Below are positions 47,881 through 58,000 of a DNA stretch of 64,000 nt, one piece after another. Origin of the DNA: Streptobacillus moniliformis DSM 12112 (GTDB taxonomy: Bacteria > Fusobacteriota > Fusobacteriia > Fusobacteriales > Leptotrichiaceae); the NCBI RefSeq assembly GCF_000024565.1, contig NC_013515.1, positions 722,497 to 786,496 of the forward strand. Direction: 5' to 3'. Position 1 is the stretch's first letter, and every line of letters starts with the position of its first letter. A program made the translations under genes and the position numbers. Below the pieces are notes generated by a model, which worked only from the letters and a program-made list of their open reading frames with translations, searched no databases and had not been told where the DNA came from.

Positions 47881-49497
47881 TTAAATACTGTAAATATCAA
47901 TATTTTCAGTAGATAATTCAGATAGTTTATTCATATATTTTTTTGAAGTATTTTCATCTGTTAGTAGAATAAGTATATCTGAATCTTTAAGTACAGTATC
48001 ACCTTTTGGAATAAATTGAGGACTACCTGTTCTTTCAATTCCAATAATTAATAAGTTTTGTGGCCATTTAATATCTTTAATCATTTTGTTTGAAAGTTTA
48101 GAATCAGAAATAACTGGTATTTTTATTGTAACAATTTTTTCATTTTTCTCAATAAATTGAGCTTCTTTATCATGTTTTTCAAACATATTTTCAAATAGTT
48201 CTTCATATACTGAATTATGTTTAAGTAATTCAGTAAATGCATATGTAATAGTAGAAGCAATAACTAAAGAAAATAGATTAGAAAAGTTTCCAGTCATTTC
48301 AAGTATTAATATTATTCCTGTTATAGGAGTTCTTACAACTGCTGTAAAATATGATGTCATAGCAATTAATACAAACAGTGTCATATATTCTTCTGTGAAA
48401 TTAAATGTATTTACTAGAAATATACCGTAAATTTTACCAACTAATGCTCCAATTACAAGTAGAGGTAAAAATATTCCTCCAGGAGCTCCAGTAGAATATG
48501 ATATCATAGTAAATAAGAACTTACCCACCAAAATAAGACCAAGAAGTCTAAATGTTGAATTATATTCCAATAAATGCTCTATTATATGATGTCCACCACC
48601 AGTAATTTCTGGTAAAAAATATACTACTAATAGTGAAAATAAAGCTACTATAGATATTTTTGTATATTTACTTAATCGTATATTTGAATAAATATCTTTA
48701 AATTTAATAATAGAATAATTAAATATAGAAGCAAGTAATATTATTACAAAACATAAAATAGAAATTAGTATTAAATGTATTATTATTTCTTTTAATTCAA
48801 AATTTATGGGTGATATGAAACTAAAAGATTCAAATGATAATTGAGTACCTAATAAAAATTTTGAAATTAAATTTGCGAATAATGATGCTATTAAAACACA
48901 TATTAATAATATCGGTGAAAAAAACTTATGTAATTCTTCTATAGCAAAGATAGCACCTGAAAGAGGAGCATTAAACGCTGCTGCTAAACCTGCACTAGCA
49001 CCACAAGTGATTAAATATTTTTTTTCAACCTCAGTTCTTTTACTTATCTCATTAACACCTTGCCCCACTAGAGAACCTAGATGTATAGATGGACCTTCTC
49101 TTCCAAGTGAAAATCCTATGAATATTGCTAATAATCCAGAAAAAAACTTTGTAATTAATTCTGGTAGCCAGTTAAATTTAACTTTTTTTTGTATTAATCC
49201 CATAACCTGAGGAATACCACTTCCAGAAATTAATGGATATTTGTTTAATGTATATTGAATAATTATTGCAATTGATATAAATAAAATAATTATTAAAGGT
49301 AGTAATGGATTAATATTTTTCTCTATTAAATTATTTCTAAATATTGTGATCTTACTAAGTAAAAGAGTATATGAAGATACAATTACACCAGTAATTAGAC
49401 CAGTTATTATTGAATAAAATATTAATTTTAATCGTATTTTCCTAGAATGAAAATCAACAAATGATTTAATGGTTTCAAATATTCCTTCTTTTTTCAT
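47881..49497 (-). CDS. CLC chloride channel/transporter with C-terminal RCK (TrkA-C) domain
   Basis: The start is ATG 49497 (MKKEGIFETIKSFVDFHSRK) after gagagg. A longer frame to 49551 would run into the tmRNA gene and is rejected. The protein has 538 residues. CLC ion-path motifs are GSGIPQV, GREGPSIHLGSLVGQG, a GAPGGIFLPLL loop and a conserved Tyr region. About 11 membrane helices span residues 20-430. The last 75 residues (KIPVISDSKLSNKMIKD, then KGDTVLKDSDILILL) form a TrkA-C domain that may sense a ligand. GREGP keeps the gating Glu, so both channel and proton exchange are possible. Confidence 0.88.
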   Translation of the reverse strand: MKKEGIFETIKSFVDFHSRKIRLKLIFYSIITGLITGVIVSSYTLLLSKITIFRNNLIEKNINPLLPLIIILFISIAIIIQYTLNKYPLISGSGIPQVMGLIQKKVKFNWLPELITKFFSGLLAIFIGFSLGREGPSIHLGSLVGQGVNEISKRTEVEKKYLITCGASAGLAAAFNAPLSGAIFAIEELHKFFSPILLICVLIASLFANLISKFLLGTQLSFESFSFISPINFELKEIIIHLILISILCFVIILLASIFNYSIIKFKDIYSNIRLSKYTKISIVALFSLLVVYFLPEITGGGHHIIEHLLEYNSTFRLLGLILVGKFLFTMISYSTGAPGGIFLPLLVIGALVGKIYGIFLVNTFNFTEEYMTLFVLIAMTSYFTAVVRTPITGIILILEMTGNFSNLFSLVIASTITYAFTELLKHNSVYEELFENMFEKHDKEAQFIEKNEKIVTIKIPVISDSKLSNKMIKDIKWPQNLLIIGIERTGSPQFIPKGDTVLKDSDILILLTDENTSKKYMNKLSELSTENIDIYSI

Positions 49498-49517
49498 AAA
49501 ATACCTCTCTAAAAAAA

Positions 49518-49855
49518 TGGTGGAAGTGACGAGAATCGAACTCGTGTCCAAAATAAAAGTTAAACATAAAATTCTACAAGTTTATTTCATTTATTTTTTT
49601 AACAAATAAATACTAAATGAACAAAATTTTATTTGCGAGATTATATAATTTCCTAATTAAACATAATCATATTAATTAGTAAGCCATTAAAAATGACGTT
49701 ATTAATTGCATAATGGCACTACAAATAATAACGTTAGCTGAACTAAGCAGCTAAAGCAAAATTGTTTTTTCCAATTATTTTAAATGGTGTTTTAAGAGTA
49801 CCATCTCTACTTGCTAATTATGCCCTTTTTATCCTGTCAAAACCAAAACACTCCC
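49518..49855 (-). ncRNA. ssrA: Transfer-messenger RNA (tmRNA)
   Basis: On the minus strand the 5' end GGGAGTG (49855) pairs with CACTTCC before the encoded CCA (49518-49520). A T-arm gagttcgattctc lies near the 3' end, and the D-like GGTTTTGACAGGATAAA is near the 5' end. The tag frame ends AAC AAT TTT GCT TTA GCT GCT TAG, i.e. NNFALAA, with the stop at about 49743. The resume codon cannot be fixed by eye; upstream codons in frame read FKIIGK. It rescues stalled ribosomes. Pseudoknot-rich sequence fills the region 49540-49735. Confidence 0.93.
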
Positions 49856-49865
49856 ATAATATTTA

Positions 49866-49895
49866 ATTATATCACATTTTTTTATTTTTTTTCAA
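49866..49895 (-). promoter_or_regulatory. Promoter of tmRNA
   Basis: On the minus strand, -35 TTGAAA (49895-49890) and -10 TATAAT (49871-49866) are separated by 18 bases. The -10 lies 10 bases before the tmRNA 5' end. Confidence 0.65.
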
Positions 49896-49898
49896 TTA

Positions 49899-50756
49899 TT
49901 AATTAAATTTAAATGGAATATTATCTATTACATTAAATATTTTTATTGCTTCAGTATTAGAAAATTCTAAAACAGATATTGAAGAATTTATATCTTCAAT
50001 AAATTTACTTTTATCAACACTTGTGAAAATAGAGGTATATTTTGCCATATATTTCTTTTTATCTAGTATAATTGATAATATATAAGCTTGTATTTGATAG
50101 TTATAATTCTTTGTCTTTTCAGATAATTCATTAACTATTTCAAAAGCTTTTGAATAATTTTTAATAATAATATTTAAAGCAAATTCATTTTTTAATATTA
50201 TTTCATTTTTCATGTCAAAAAACTTATTAACATCTTCATGTAAATAATTCATTAGTTCTATTTTATTTAAGTGATAATTAGAAAAAATTCTATTATATAG
50301 TGCACTTAAGTATATCGAATCATCTTTCTTAGCTTCTATTTTATTTGCATATAAATCGGCAAGTTCAAATGATTTATTTTGAAAATATATATTAGAAATT
50401 TCAATAAAGAATAGTTCTTCTTGATTTTTATCCTTAATAATTTCAAATATTTTATTTAAATCTTCTTGATACATCTCAGGTTTATAAGTATCTAAAATAA
50501 AGAAAAGTTGAACCATATATGGAAAATTATTATTAATAATATTATTAAATGACAAAAATTTTAATAATTTAATTTTCTGAAAATGTAAACTATATTTATC
50601 ATATAGCTTTATTAATTCTGTTACGATAAATATTTTAATTTCATCTTGATCAACTTCTACGCTTTTGTCTATTAAATCCAAAGAAATTTTTTCTATAGTT
50701 TGATCATAAATAATTAACTCTAAAGTAGTTATAAGTTCGTTGACTTCTTTTTTCAT
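49899..50756 (-). CDS. Unknown helical repeat protein
   Basis: This 285-residue protein, ATG 50756 after gaggtg, has no signal peptide or membrane helix. It is nearly all alpha-helical. Repeats of about 35 residues ending in patterns such as LADLYANKIEAKKD and ALYNRIFSNYH suggest a tetratricopeptide-like solenoid. I cannot name the family. It stands alone on the minus strand upstream of tmRNA and divergent from the small export-protein gene. No catalytic motif is visible. Composition is like its chromosomal neighbours. Confidence 0.6.
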   Translation of the reverse strand: MKKEVNELITTLELIIYDQTIEKISLDLIDKSVEVDQDEIKIFIVTELIKLYDKYSLHFQKIKLLKFLSFNNIINNNFPYMVQLFFILDTYKPEMYQEDLNKIFEIIKDKNQEELFFIEISNIYFQNKSFELADLYANKIEAKKDDSIYLSALYNRIFSNYHLNKIELMNYLHEDVNKFFDMKNEIILKNEFALNIIIKNYSKAFEIVNELSEKTKNYNYQIQAYILSIILDKKKYMAKYTSIFTSVDKSKFIEDINSSISVLEFSNTEAIKIFNVIDNIPFKFN

Positions 50757-50865
50757 ATATACACCTCAATAAAAGTATACATAGAAGAGTTGATATTGTC
50801 AATACATAGAAAAAAAAGAAATATTATGATAAAATAGTTATAGAACTACAATATAAAGGAGAATT

Positions 50866-51330
50866 ATGTTACTAAAATATATTTATATTTTAATTATTTC
50901 TGCAATTCCCTTCATTGAATTAAGAGGAGCAATTCCTGCATCACAAATATTGGAGTTACCTTTATTTTCTTCTATAATTGTATCTATAGTAGGAAATATT
51001 TTACCAATTCCTTTTGTGTATTTTTTCGCAAAAAAAATACTTGAATTTGGAAAAGAAAATAAATATTTTTGCAAAATATTTAAAATGATTTTAGATAAGG
51101 GTCATAAAATAGGGGAGAAAATAATCTCTAAAAGTGAAAATGGATTTTTTTTAGCACTACTTTTATTCGTTGCAATTCCTTTACCTGGAACTGGAGCCTA
51201 TAGTGCTATGCTTGGAGCTTCATTTCTTGATATAGATTTCAAAAAAAGTTTTTTTGCAATTTTTTTAGGAATAATTATTGCAGGATTTATAGTAGCAATA
51301 ATAACATATTTTTTTAAGGCTACAATATAG
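50866..51330 (+). CDS. Small multidrug-export-family membrane protein (COG2426-like)
   Basis: This 154-residue protein has four to five membrane helices. The opening IISAIPFIELRGAIPAS and the later IPLPGTGAYSAMLGASFL are the two conserved proline/glycine motifs of the putative small multidrug export family (PF06695), related to DedA/VTT-like proteins. ATG 50866 follows aaggag. It has its own strong terminator. True substrates of the family are not established. Confidence 0.8.
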   Translation: MLLKYIYILIISAIPFIELRGAIPASQILELPLFSSIIVSIVGNILPIPFVYFFAKKILEFGKENKYFCKIFKMILDKGHKIGEKIISKSENGFFLALLLFVAIPLPGTGAYSAMLGASFLDIDFKKSFFAIFLGIIIAGFIVAIITYFFKATI

Positions 51331-51332
51331 TA

Positions 51333-51374
51333 AATACTCGATTAAATCATAGATTTAGTTGAGTATTTTTTTTG
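51333..51374 (+). terminator. Strong terminator upstream of the injection-like locus
   Basis: A long stem (aatactcgattaaatc / gatttagttgagtatt) is followed by a T-run. It isolates the next operon. Confidence 0.85.
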
Positions 51375-51407
51375 TGAAAATAAAAATAAAAAAAATTAAT
51401 TCAACAC

Positions 51408-51436
51408 TTGACATATTTATAAAATGGAGGTATATT
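51408..51436 (+). promoter_or_regulatory. Strong promoter of the injection-like locus
   Basis: TTGACA (51408-51413), a 17-base spacer and TATATT (51431-51436) are close to consensus. The core (cacttgac, then ggtatatta) is shared with the nucleoside operon promoter at 35894-35925, so it may be a house style of this genome. Confidence 0.75.
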
Positions 51437-51459
51437 AGTTTTAAAGAAGAGAGGTGAAG

Positions 51460-52587
51460 ATGAGGGGGATATTCAAAGGAAATGATAAAACACTAATTAA
51501 GGAGAGTGTTGAACAAAAAAACGATGATAAATTTGATATAAGAAATCATGTAATAAATAAGATTTTTGATGAATTTAATAAGAGAAATAAAATTTTTGAA
51601 AAGGAAACTTTAGAAGACTATAATAAAATTTTTGCTTTAAAAGATGAAATAAATATAAAATTTTTAATAACAGATAAAAAAGAAGAAAAATTTGAATCTA
51701 TGATAAAAAGATATGATTTAGAAGAAGATATTGAAGTTCTTTCAACAGCATATTTAAAACTAGATAAAAATGAAAGGGAAGAGATTGAAAAAAGATTTTT
51801 TATTCTTAAATATTCTAAAGATGGATTGATAAATGAGTTAAAAGTAAAATTTGTTAAGGATGAAAGGTATAAAAAAGAAATTGAAATACTTAAAAATTAT
51901 GCTTATCTAAATAATTTATATATAAATTATTTACCATTACATATTTTTGATAGCATGTACCTTATAAAAATAGTTTCAATTTATGATGATATTGATTTAT
52001 ATGATTTACATAATGATAAAGAAATAGAATTAGAATTTGATTTCCAAGGATATAATGAAAAGATAAAAATAGGTTATGAAATTTTTTGGAATATAGAAAA
52101 AATAAATTATTTTGCTAATAAAAAAATAAGACCAACTGAAAAAAACATATATTTTGAATATGTATTTAATTTAGATAAAAATTCAAAATACTTGGTTGCA
52201 GATACTGAAAAAAATATATATGGAGTTATTAACACTGGTGATATGTTAAAAATTTGGACAACTAGTTCTGAATATAAATTATGGAATTTGATTAAAATAA
52301 ATTTCATGGAAAAGGAGGTATCGTTTTCAAATAATATTAATTATGGCTATTTAAAGGTGCTTAATAGAAACTGTATTGAAAATATCATTTTTTCAAATAC
52401 ATTTCTTAGAGAAGGTATTGATGATTTTAAATTTAAAAATAATTTTTTAGGAAAGGAGGAAATTTTTTTGGAAATAATATTTAGCAATAAATGCTTTGCA
52501 AGAATAGATACAATTAATTATTTAAAACAAGTACTTAAGGAGTTATTTCCAGAGAAAAATATTAATATATGTCAAAGTCAATACTAG
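51460..52587 (+). CDS. Unknown protein, first gene of the spike/effector locus
   Basis: ATG 51460 is chosen after agagaggtg, giving 375 residues. A charged helical N-terminus (1-130) leads to a beta-rich C-terminal half with aromatic-rich strands such as IGYEIFWNIEKINYFAN and YLVADTEKNIYGVINTG. There is no signal peptide or membrane helix. I do not recognise it with confidence. Similar-looking proteins in Leptotrichia genomes have been labelled 'normocyte-binding' by annotation pipelines, which says little about function. It starts the operon that encodes VgrG-like and DUF4280 proteins, so a structural, adaptor or chaperone role is conceivable. Confidence 0.5.
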   Translation: MRGIFKGNDKTLIKESVEQKNDDKFDIRNHVINKIFDEFNKRNKIFEKETLEDYNKIFALKDEINIKFLITDKKEEKFESMIKRYDLEEDIEVLSTAYLKLDKNEREEIEKRFFILKYSKDGLINELKVKFVKDERYKKEIEILKNYAYLNNLYINYLPLHIFDSMYLIKIVSIYDDIDLYDLHNDKEIELEFDFQGYNEKIKIGYEIFWNIEKINYFANKKIRPTEKNIYFEYVFNLDKNSKYLVADTEKNIYGVINTGDMLKIWTTSSEYKLWNLIKINFMEKEVSFSNNINYGYLKVLNRNCIENIIFSNTFLREGIDDFKFKNNFLGKEEIFLEIIFSNKCFARIDTINYLKQVLKELFPEKNINICQSQY

Positions 52588-53234
52588 AAAGAAAAATACC
52601 ATACTTCTATAATTACACATGGTTTGTTCTTTATGATTATATCAAAACATACGGCTTATATGATGGTTATGTTAAGCTTATAAAAACTTTAAAAACAGAT
52701 AGTAGTACATTTTTTTCTACAATGCAATTTGTTTCAGCTTATATGAATGATTACGATAAGTATGTTGCAAGTTTAAATCCAGATTTTTATGATTTTGTAG
52801 ATGTAAATGAATTAACGGATAATGAAAGGAATGTTGTATTTATTTTAGCTGCTTCTATGGATTTAAGGGTTAATAAACCAATATTTGAGCAAATATATGA
52901 ATATATCATTAATGATATGAAATTAAAGGGCGATTATAAAGAAATAATTGCAAAATACATTTTAAAATTTAGAATAACAAAGAATTTAGATTATGTATTA
53001 CAAAATATGATAAATGAAGTTTTCGATAAAAATATTTTTTATAAAAATCTTAATAATCATAAATATGTAATATATGTAACTGATAAATTTAATGTTGAAA
53101 AAAGTAAATTTATTTCTATTATAGAAGAATATTTTTTAGAAGATGGTGAAAAGATACAAGTGTACTGGGGTAAACACTTTACAGTACTTGATAATAAAAA
53201 AGTTTCAAAAATAGATCAAAATACATTTTTTTAA
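52569..53234 (+). CDS. Unknown protein in the spike/effector locus
   Basis: This 221-residue soluble protein starts at ATG 52569 inside the end of the previous gene (19-base overlap), with no strong binding site, so translation is probably coupled. It is helical in the first two thirds (WFVLYDYIKTYGLYDGY, then NERNVVFILAASMDL). A short beta part (KYVIYVTDKFNVEKSKFISI, then KIQVYWGKHFTVL) closes it. No known motif. Because it lies between the first gene and tail-like genes in one transcript, it may be a baseplate adaptor or effector chaperone; this is inference only. Confidence 0.5.
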   Translation: MSKSILERKIPYFYNYTWFVLYDYIKTYGLYDGYVKLIKTLKTDSSTFFSTMQFVSAYMNDYDKYVASLNPDFYDFVDVNELTDNERNVVFILAASMDLRVNKPIFEQIYEYIINDMKLKGDYKEIIAKYILKFRITKNLDYVLQNMINEVFDKNIFYKNLNNHKYVIYVTDKFNVEKSKFISIIEEYFLEDGEKIQVYWGKHFTVLDNKKVSKIDQNTFF

Positions 53235-53251
53235 TAAGGGGAGGGGATATT

Positions 53252-53674
53252 ATTTTTAATTTTAATGTGATAATAGAAAATGAAAGTGAAAAGATATCTC
53301 TTGAAAAGTCTGAAATATTTGATTTAAAGTACAATTTTAAATCACGTAATGACAGTCTTGTTGTGGGAGATAAAGGATTATCAATAACTCTTGGAATAAA
53401 GTTTTTAAATGATCCAAATGATAGTAAAATTAGAGAAAAAAGTAAAAAAGTTTTAGAAAGTATTTTAGAATGGGTATCTCAAAAACATGATTATAGGAAG
53501 TTAATGATAGAAGAAATTTTAACTGAAGATGAAAAAATTATTTACACTTTTAATAATATTTATGTTGATGAAATGATAAAAAAATATAATGTAGAAAATA
53601 TAGGAGAATATACAATATTATTAAAACAGAATTTATTAGAAAAAAATAAAATCGAAATAAAAAAGGAGAAATAA
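53252..53674 (+). CDS. Small protein, possibly tube-like (Hcp/tail-tube), probable ATT start
   Basis: The only canonical start, GTG 53267, is 20 bases from the strong site ggggagggg (53237-53246). An in-frame ATT at 53252 has ideal spacing and adds IFNFN to the N-terminus, giving 140 residues. The fold looks like beta strands around one helix (SKIREKSKKVLESILEWVSQK). A late pattern is YTFNNIYVDEMIKKYNVENIGEYTILLKQ. That end resembles the final strands of tail-tube or Hcp proteins, but only weakly. Its place directly before VgrG-like genes supports a tube or tube-adaptor role. Confidence 0.4.
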   Translation: MFNFNVIIENESEKISLEKSEIFDLKYNFKSRNDSLVVGDKGLSITLGIKFLNDPNDSKIREKSKKVLESILEWVSQKHDYRKLMIEEILTEDEKIIYTFNNIYVDEMIKKYNVENIGEYTILLKQNLLEKNKIEIKKEK

Positions 53675-53675
53675 T

Positions 53676-54242
53676 ATGGAAACTTTAACTTTAAAATTAG
53701 ACAATTTAACATTACAAAATATATTCGTGCATGATTTTAAATCATTTAGTAAATATAATGAACATAGTGAAGATATAATAATATTTTCTTGTGAAAAAAA
53801 ATATGAAGAAGAGTTATTAAATATTTTGGATAAAAAAGAAATTAAATATGATATTACTGGTCTTGAAACTAGAGAATTTAAAGGTTTAGTTAAGGAAATT
53901 TTAGTTGAAGATTTAGATGAATCAACTTTAATTGTAAGATTAAATGGAATAGATGAAAGTATAAAGCTTAAATTGAATAAAAATTTAGTTAGACTTTATC
54001 AAGATACAACATTACCAGTAAGAAAAGTTATTGAAGATGTATTGAGGGATTATAAAATAGAATATCATATATCCAAAAATATAGATATGGAAATTGGAAG
54101 AGTATATTATCAATATAATGAGGATGATTGGGCATTTTTAGTAAGAATTTTATCAGATTTTGATGAAAGAATTTTCATTAATAAAGAAGGGATAATTATA
54201 ATAGGGGAAGAAAAATTATCGGAGGAAGAAGAGGTTGCGTAA
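53676..54242 (+). CDS. VgrG/gpD-like baseplate hub protein (N-terminal half of a split spike)
   Basis: This 188-residue protein, ATG 53676 after aaggag, resembles the gp27/gpD-like part of VgrG. It has beta strands, then YQDTTLPVRKVIEDVLRDYKIEYHI and YYQYNEDDWAFLVRILSDF. The latter matches the familiar VgrG text where a Tyr-Asn/Glu-x-D-W/F-x-F-hydrophobic stretch is followed by an acidic loop and a Gly. In T6SS and contractile phages, hub and spike are usually fused (VgrG) or adjacent (gp27, gp5). Here they are separate, with the spike gene overlapping by 8 bases. Identification is by pattern. Confidence 0.55.
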   Translation: METLTLKLDNLTLQNIFVHDFKSFSKYNEHSEDIIIFSCEKKYEEELLNILDKKEIKYDITGLETREFKGLVKEILVEDLDESTLIVRLNGIDESIKLKLNKNLVRLYQDTTLPVRKVIEDVLRDYKIEYHISKNIDMEIGRVYYQYNEDDWAFLVRILSDFDERIFINKEGIIIIGEEKLSEEEEVA

Positions 54243-55044
54243 AGTTACTATAATAAACAGAAATGGAAATAAATTGATAAAATTTAAAGATAATAAAATT
54301 CATTCATTAGGAAAGATTTTAAAATATAAAGATGAACAATTTATAGTAAATGAATCTCAAATAGAATTAAAAAATAATATATTTTTTTGCACAGTAGAAT
54401 GTTCAAAAATAGGAGAATATAAATTAAAAAGAATTAAGAATATACATATAACAGGTAGTTCATTAAGGGGAAGGGTCATTAAGATATTTTCAAAAGATGA
54501 AAAGGCATATATGAATGTTGATTTCAGTGAATTTTTAAAGGAAAAGTATGGTAATATTCAAAGTTTTGGAAAAAACTATATAGATATACCATATAAAACT
54601 TTTTATTCGCAATCAAATACAGGACTATTTCCTACACCAGAAATAAATGATGTAGTTGATGTTGTATTTATTGATGATAATGAAAATAACATGAAAGTTT
54701 CATGGAGCTTAGAAAATGAAAATAGTTCAAGATTTAATGATGGAGAAAAAAGGAACTATTTAAATAAAGAAATAGATTTTAATATTAATAAAGACAGAGT
54801 GTATATTAATTTTAAAAATAAAATGGAAATACTAGCTACAAATTTTGTTTTAAATTCAAAAGATGTATTGATTTCAGCTAAAGAAAAATTAGGAATTGCT
54901 TCACAATTAGATATTTCAATTGAAGCAAATGATGATTTACAAATTTTTGGAAATGAAGTAGCTCTAAAGAGTAAATCTAAAAATTTAAATATAGTAAGTG
55001 AAGGAAATCTACTTTTGAAAGGTAAACAAATTCATAATGATTAG
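54235..55044 (+). CDS. VgrG/gp5-like spike protein with OB fold and beta-helix (C-terminal half of a split spike)
   Basis: TTG 54235 is the start, nine bases after ggagg (54221-54225), inside the end of the hub gene. The protein has 269 residues. An OB-like domain (about 70-160) has RGRVIKIFSKDEKAYMNVDF and FPTPEINDVVDVVFIDD, matching the gp5/VgrG OB segment. The C-terminal 90 residues show a run of short repeated beta strands (VYINFKNKMEILATNFVLN, LISAKEKLGIASQ, LDISIEAND) typical of a triple-stranded beta-helix spike. It is expected to form the trimer whose tip is capped by the DUF4280 protein encoded next. Confidence 0.6.
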   Translation: MRKVTIINRNGNKLIKFKDNKIHSLGKILKYKDEQFIVNESQIELKNNIFFCTVECSKIGEYKLKRIKNIHITGSSLRGRVIKIFSKDEKAYMNVDFSEFLKEKYGNIQSFGKNYIDIPYKTFYSQSNTGLFPTPEINDVVDVVFIDDNENNMKVSWSLENENSSRFNDGEKRNYLNKEIDFNINKDRVYINFKNKMEILATNFVLNSKDVLISAKEKLGIASQLDISIEANDDLQIFGNEVALKSKSKNLNIVSEGNLLLKGKQIHND

Positions 55045-55060
55045 GTTAAAAGGGGGATAA

Positions 55061-58000
55061 ATGGAATTAAAAAAATTTGAAGATATGATTATTACTCAAG
55101 AACTTTCAAATTTTTTTGATAAATTAGCAGATATATTTTTATTAAAGAAATATAATGAAATTGATGATATAAATTTTGGAAGGTATAAACTAAGTAAATT
55201 AAAGATAGAAGAAAAATTTCCTAACACAGACTTTGATTACTTAGTTTATACTAAAGAAGGTCATATTATGCAAGATGAGTTAATCATAATCACCTTCAGA
55301 GATTTAATGAATGAATTAAATACTTTAATAGATGAATTTGATGAACAAGAAATATATATAGATAAAAAAATAAAGTATTTAAATAAATATAATGAGATTG
55401 AATTTAAGGATATTAAATCTAAAAATCCAAATTTATCAAATATAAATGATTATAGATCTAAAAATATAAAAATTAATTTAGGGGGTATATTATCTACAGC
55501 TCATGTTTTTGGAAGTAAGAGGTTGACTGACTTTTTAAAAAATAGAAAACACATATATCTTGATGAAAATAATGTTCCAATTACAGAATATTTTGCTCAA
55601 TTAGGATTATTTGATATATCGACCTTTTTTAAGAAAAAAGATGAGGATATAAAAGTTGTTGTACCAATAGAAAATGATAAAGATAATAAAATTATTAAAA
55701 AGTTATCAGAAAAAGACAAAAAAGATTTTTTTGGACAAGATAGCAAATCAGACATATCATCTATATTAGAAAAATTAAAAGATCCTAGTATTATTAAAGG
55801 TATAATAGATCTTATAAACGCAAGTAAAAATAATAATAAAGATAAAAATTCTGAAAAAAACAATAACAATAACAACAATAATAGAGGTATTAATAATTCT
55901 AATAAATCAAATAGATCAAATGATAACACTTCTAAAAAAATTGTTAAAAGTAATAAAAATATAAATGATTTACTTAGAGAAAAATATAATTCTGATAAAT
56001 ATAAAAAGGATTCAAGTAAATATATTGAAAATACAACAAATAGAAATATTTCTGAAAAAGATAAAGAAGACATAAATAATATATTAAATATGTATGAGGA
56101 ACAAACTAAGGATGAAAATGGTGTTGGGGATACAATAAAACAAAAAGGATATGATGATTTTAGAGATGTATCTAAGAAAAAAGAAAAATTAAATATTGAA
56201 GATATGATATATTTGATTCTTAAAAATAATAGGGGGAATGAATTAAATATATTAGAAAAAAGTTTAGAAGGTTATAGCTGTAGATATATTAAGGAAAGTT
56301 TTACACATAAATTTAAATCTATTTCAAAAAATATATTCTTATCAAAAGTAAGTGATTTAATTAATATGAATTTAAGAAATGTTGGTATTAACTATAAAGT
56401 TGATTTATCAGAGTACAATTATTTAAATTATGGTAAAAAAGACATTGATGATATTTCCTTAAAAGGTGATAAGAGAATACTAGATTATATTAAATTAAAC
56501 AATTTAGTAAAATCTAGTTTTTCTCTTGATTCTAAGGATGTAAGAATATATCCAAGAAGTAGACGATTATTTGATAATATATTAATAAAATATATTAAAA
56601 ATAGAATAAGATATAAAAAAAGTAATTTTGATGGTATAGACTTAAAAGATTTAAATCTTTCAAGGAATACTATTATTTTTTTGGATGAATTAACCTTTGG
56701 ATTATCTGAAGAAGAATATAATTTGATTGATCAGATAGGAAATGAACTAAATATTACAAAACTTATTATCTACCTTCTTAAAAATAAATTTAGATATAGT
56801 AAAAAAATACTTGAAAATATAAATTCAAATATTGATAAAACTTATGATGAATATATGAGAGATAATACTAAAGAATCAGATAAAAGTGCTATTAAAAATA
56901 TTTTTCCTACTAAAATAAGTTTAGAAAAACATTGTGAATTAAAAGGAATAAGAGGAATATATTTTTTCTATAAGTCATTTTACGATGAAGAAAATAATAA
57001 AATTTTAAATTCAGAAACAATTGCTACAACAAGTGTACTGGTGAAATGTAATATGTGTCCTACACCAAGTAAATTTATAATAGGTTCTGTTAATACCTTT
57101 GTTAAGGGTGATATGATATTAACAGATAATGATAAATTAATAGCCACATTTCCAACTTGTGCTATTGCAAAAGTTTGTAGCATTAATATATTGGGGAGTA
57201 ATTGGCAGCCTGTTTCAGATTTAAAATATGGATTAAATAATGCCCTATTATTAAGTTCTAAAATTAATTGTAGTGTTGGTGGAATTATTAGCCTTGAATC
57301 AACAACTATGAAAAATCTATCAAAATCAAAAATAAAGACATTTGAAAATAATGAGAAAAATGATTCTAAAATTAATTCACCTTTTAAAACAAAAGATGAA
57401 CTTATTGATTTTTTAGATAAGAGAATAATTTCTTTTAATTCTATATATGACTTATATGATTTAAGAGATAATAGAATTAAATTCGTTAAAAAACTATATA
57501 CCTATATTAATGAAAGTAAAAAAATATTATCATCGTATTTATCACCTAAATATGTTGATAGAAAAATAACATATGATTTAGCAATTTATGATAATGAAAA
57601 AATTATTGACATGTCAGATATTATGGATGTTATGAAACAATATTTTGATTCATTTATTAATAGAGGTGTAGATACTAAGGGATATAAGATTTTTAAAAAA
57701 TATGGGAAAAATATAAACGCTAATAAATTTTTAGAGGAGTATTTAATTTCTAAAAATAGTATAAGTGCAACATATGATTATGAAACTAATCAAGTTAAAA
57801 ATGAAGCAATTTGGATAAAATATTTATTAAAAGAATATAATAGATATAAGTTTAGAAAAAGAAATGTAAAATTAAATGAAGAATTTAAAAGAAAAATTGT
57901 GATGTATCATAAAATAGGTGGAGGTATAGATGCAAATAGTCAAACTCCTTGGTGTTCTTCTTTTGTAAATTGGATTTTAGATGTTTCTGGAATAGGAAGC

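Noticed and set aside
49498..49551. N-terminal extension of the CLC protein
   Set aside because: The extension lies in the 3' end of tmRNA and the spacer before the gene; the ribosome binding site belongs to ATG 49497.
55850..55885. Possible short tandem repeat of aac/aat units
   Set aside because: It encodes the Asn-rich linker of the large protein and is ordinary low-complexity coding DNA, though it could vary in length.
55597..56073. 158-codon minus-strand ORF opposite the DUF4280 protein
   Set aside because: It is a leucine/serine-rich shadow of the Asn/Lys-rich linker on the other strand.
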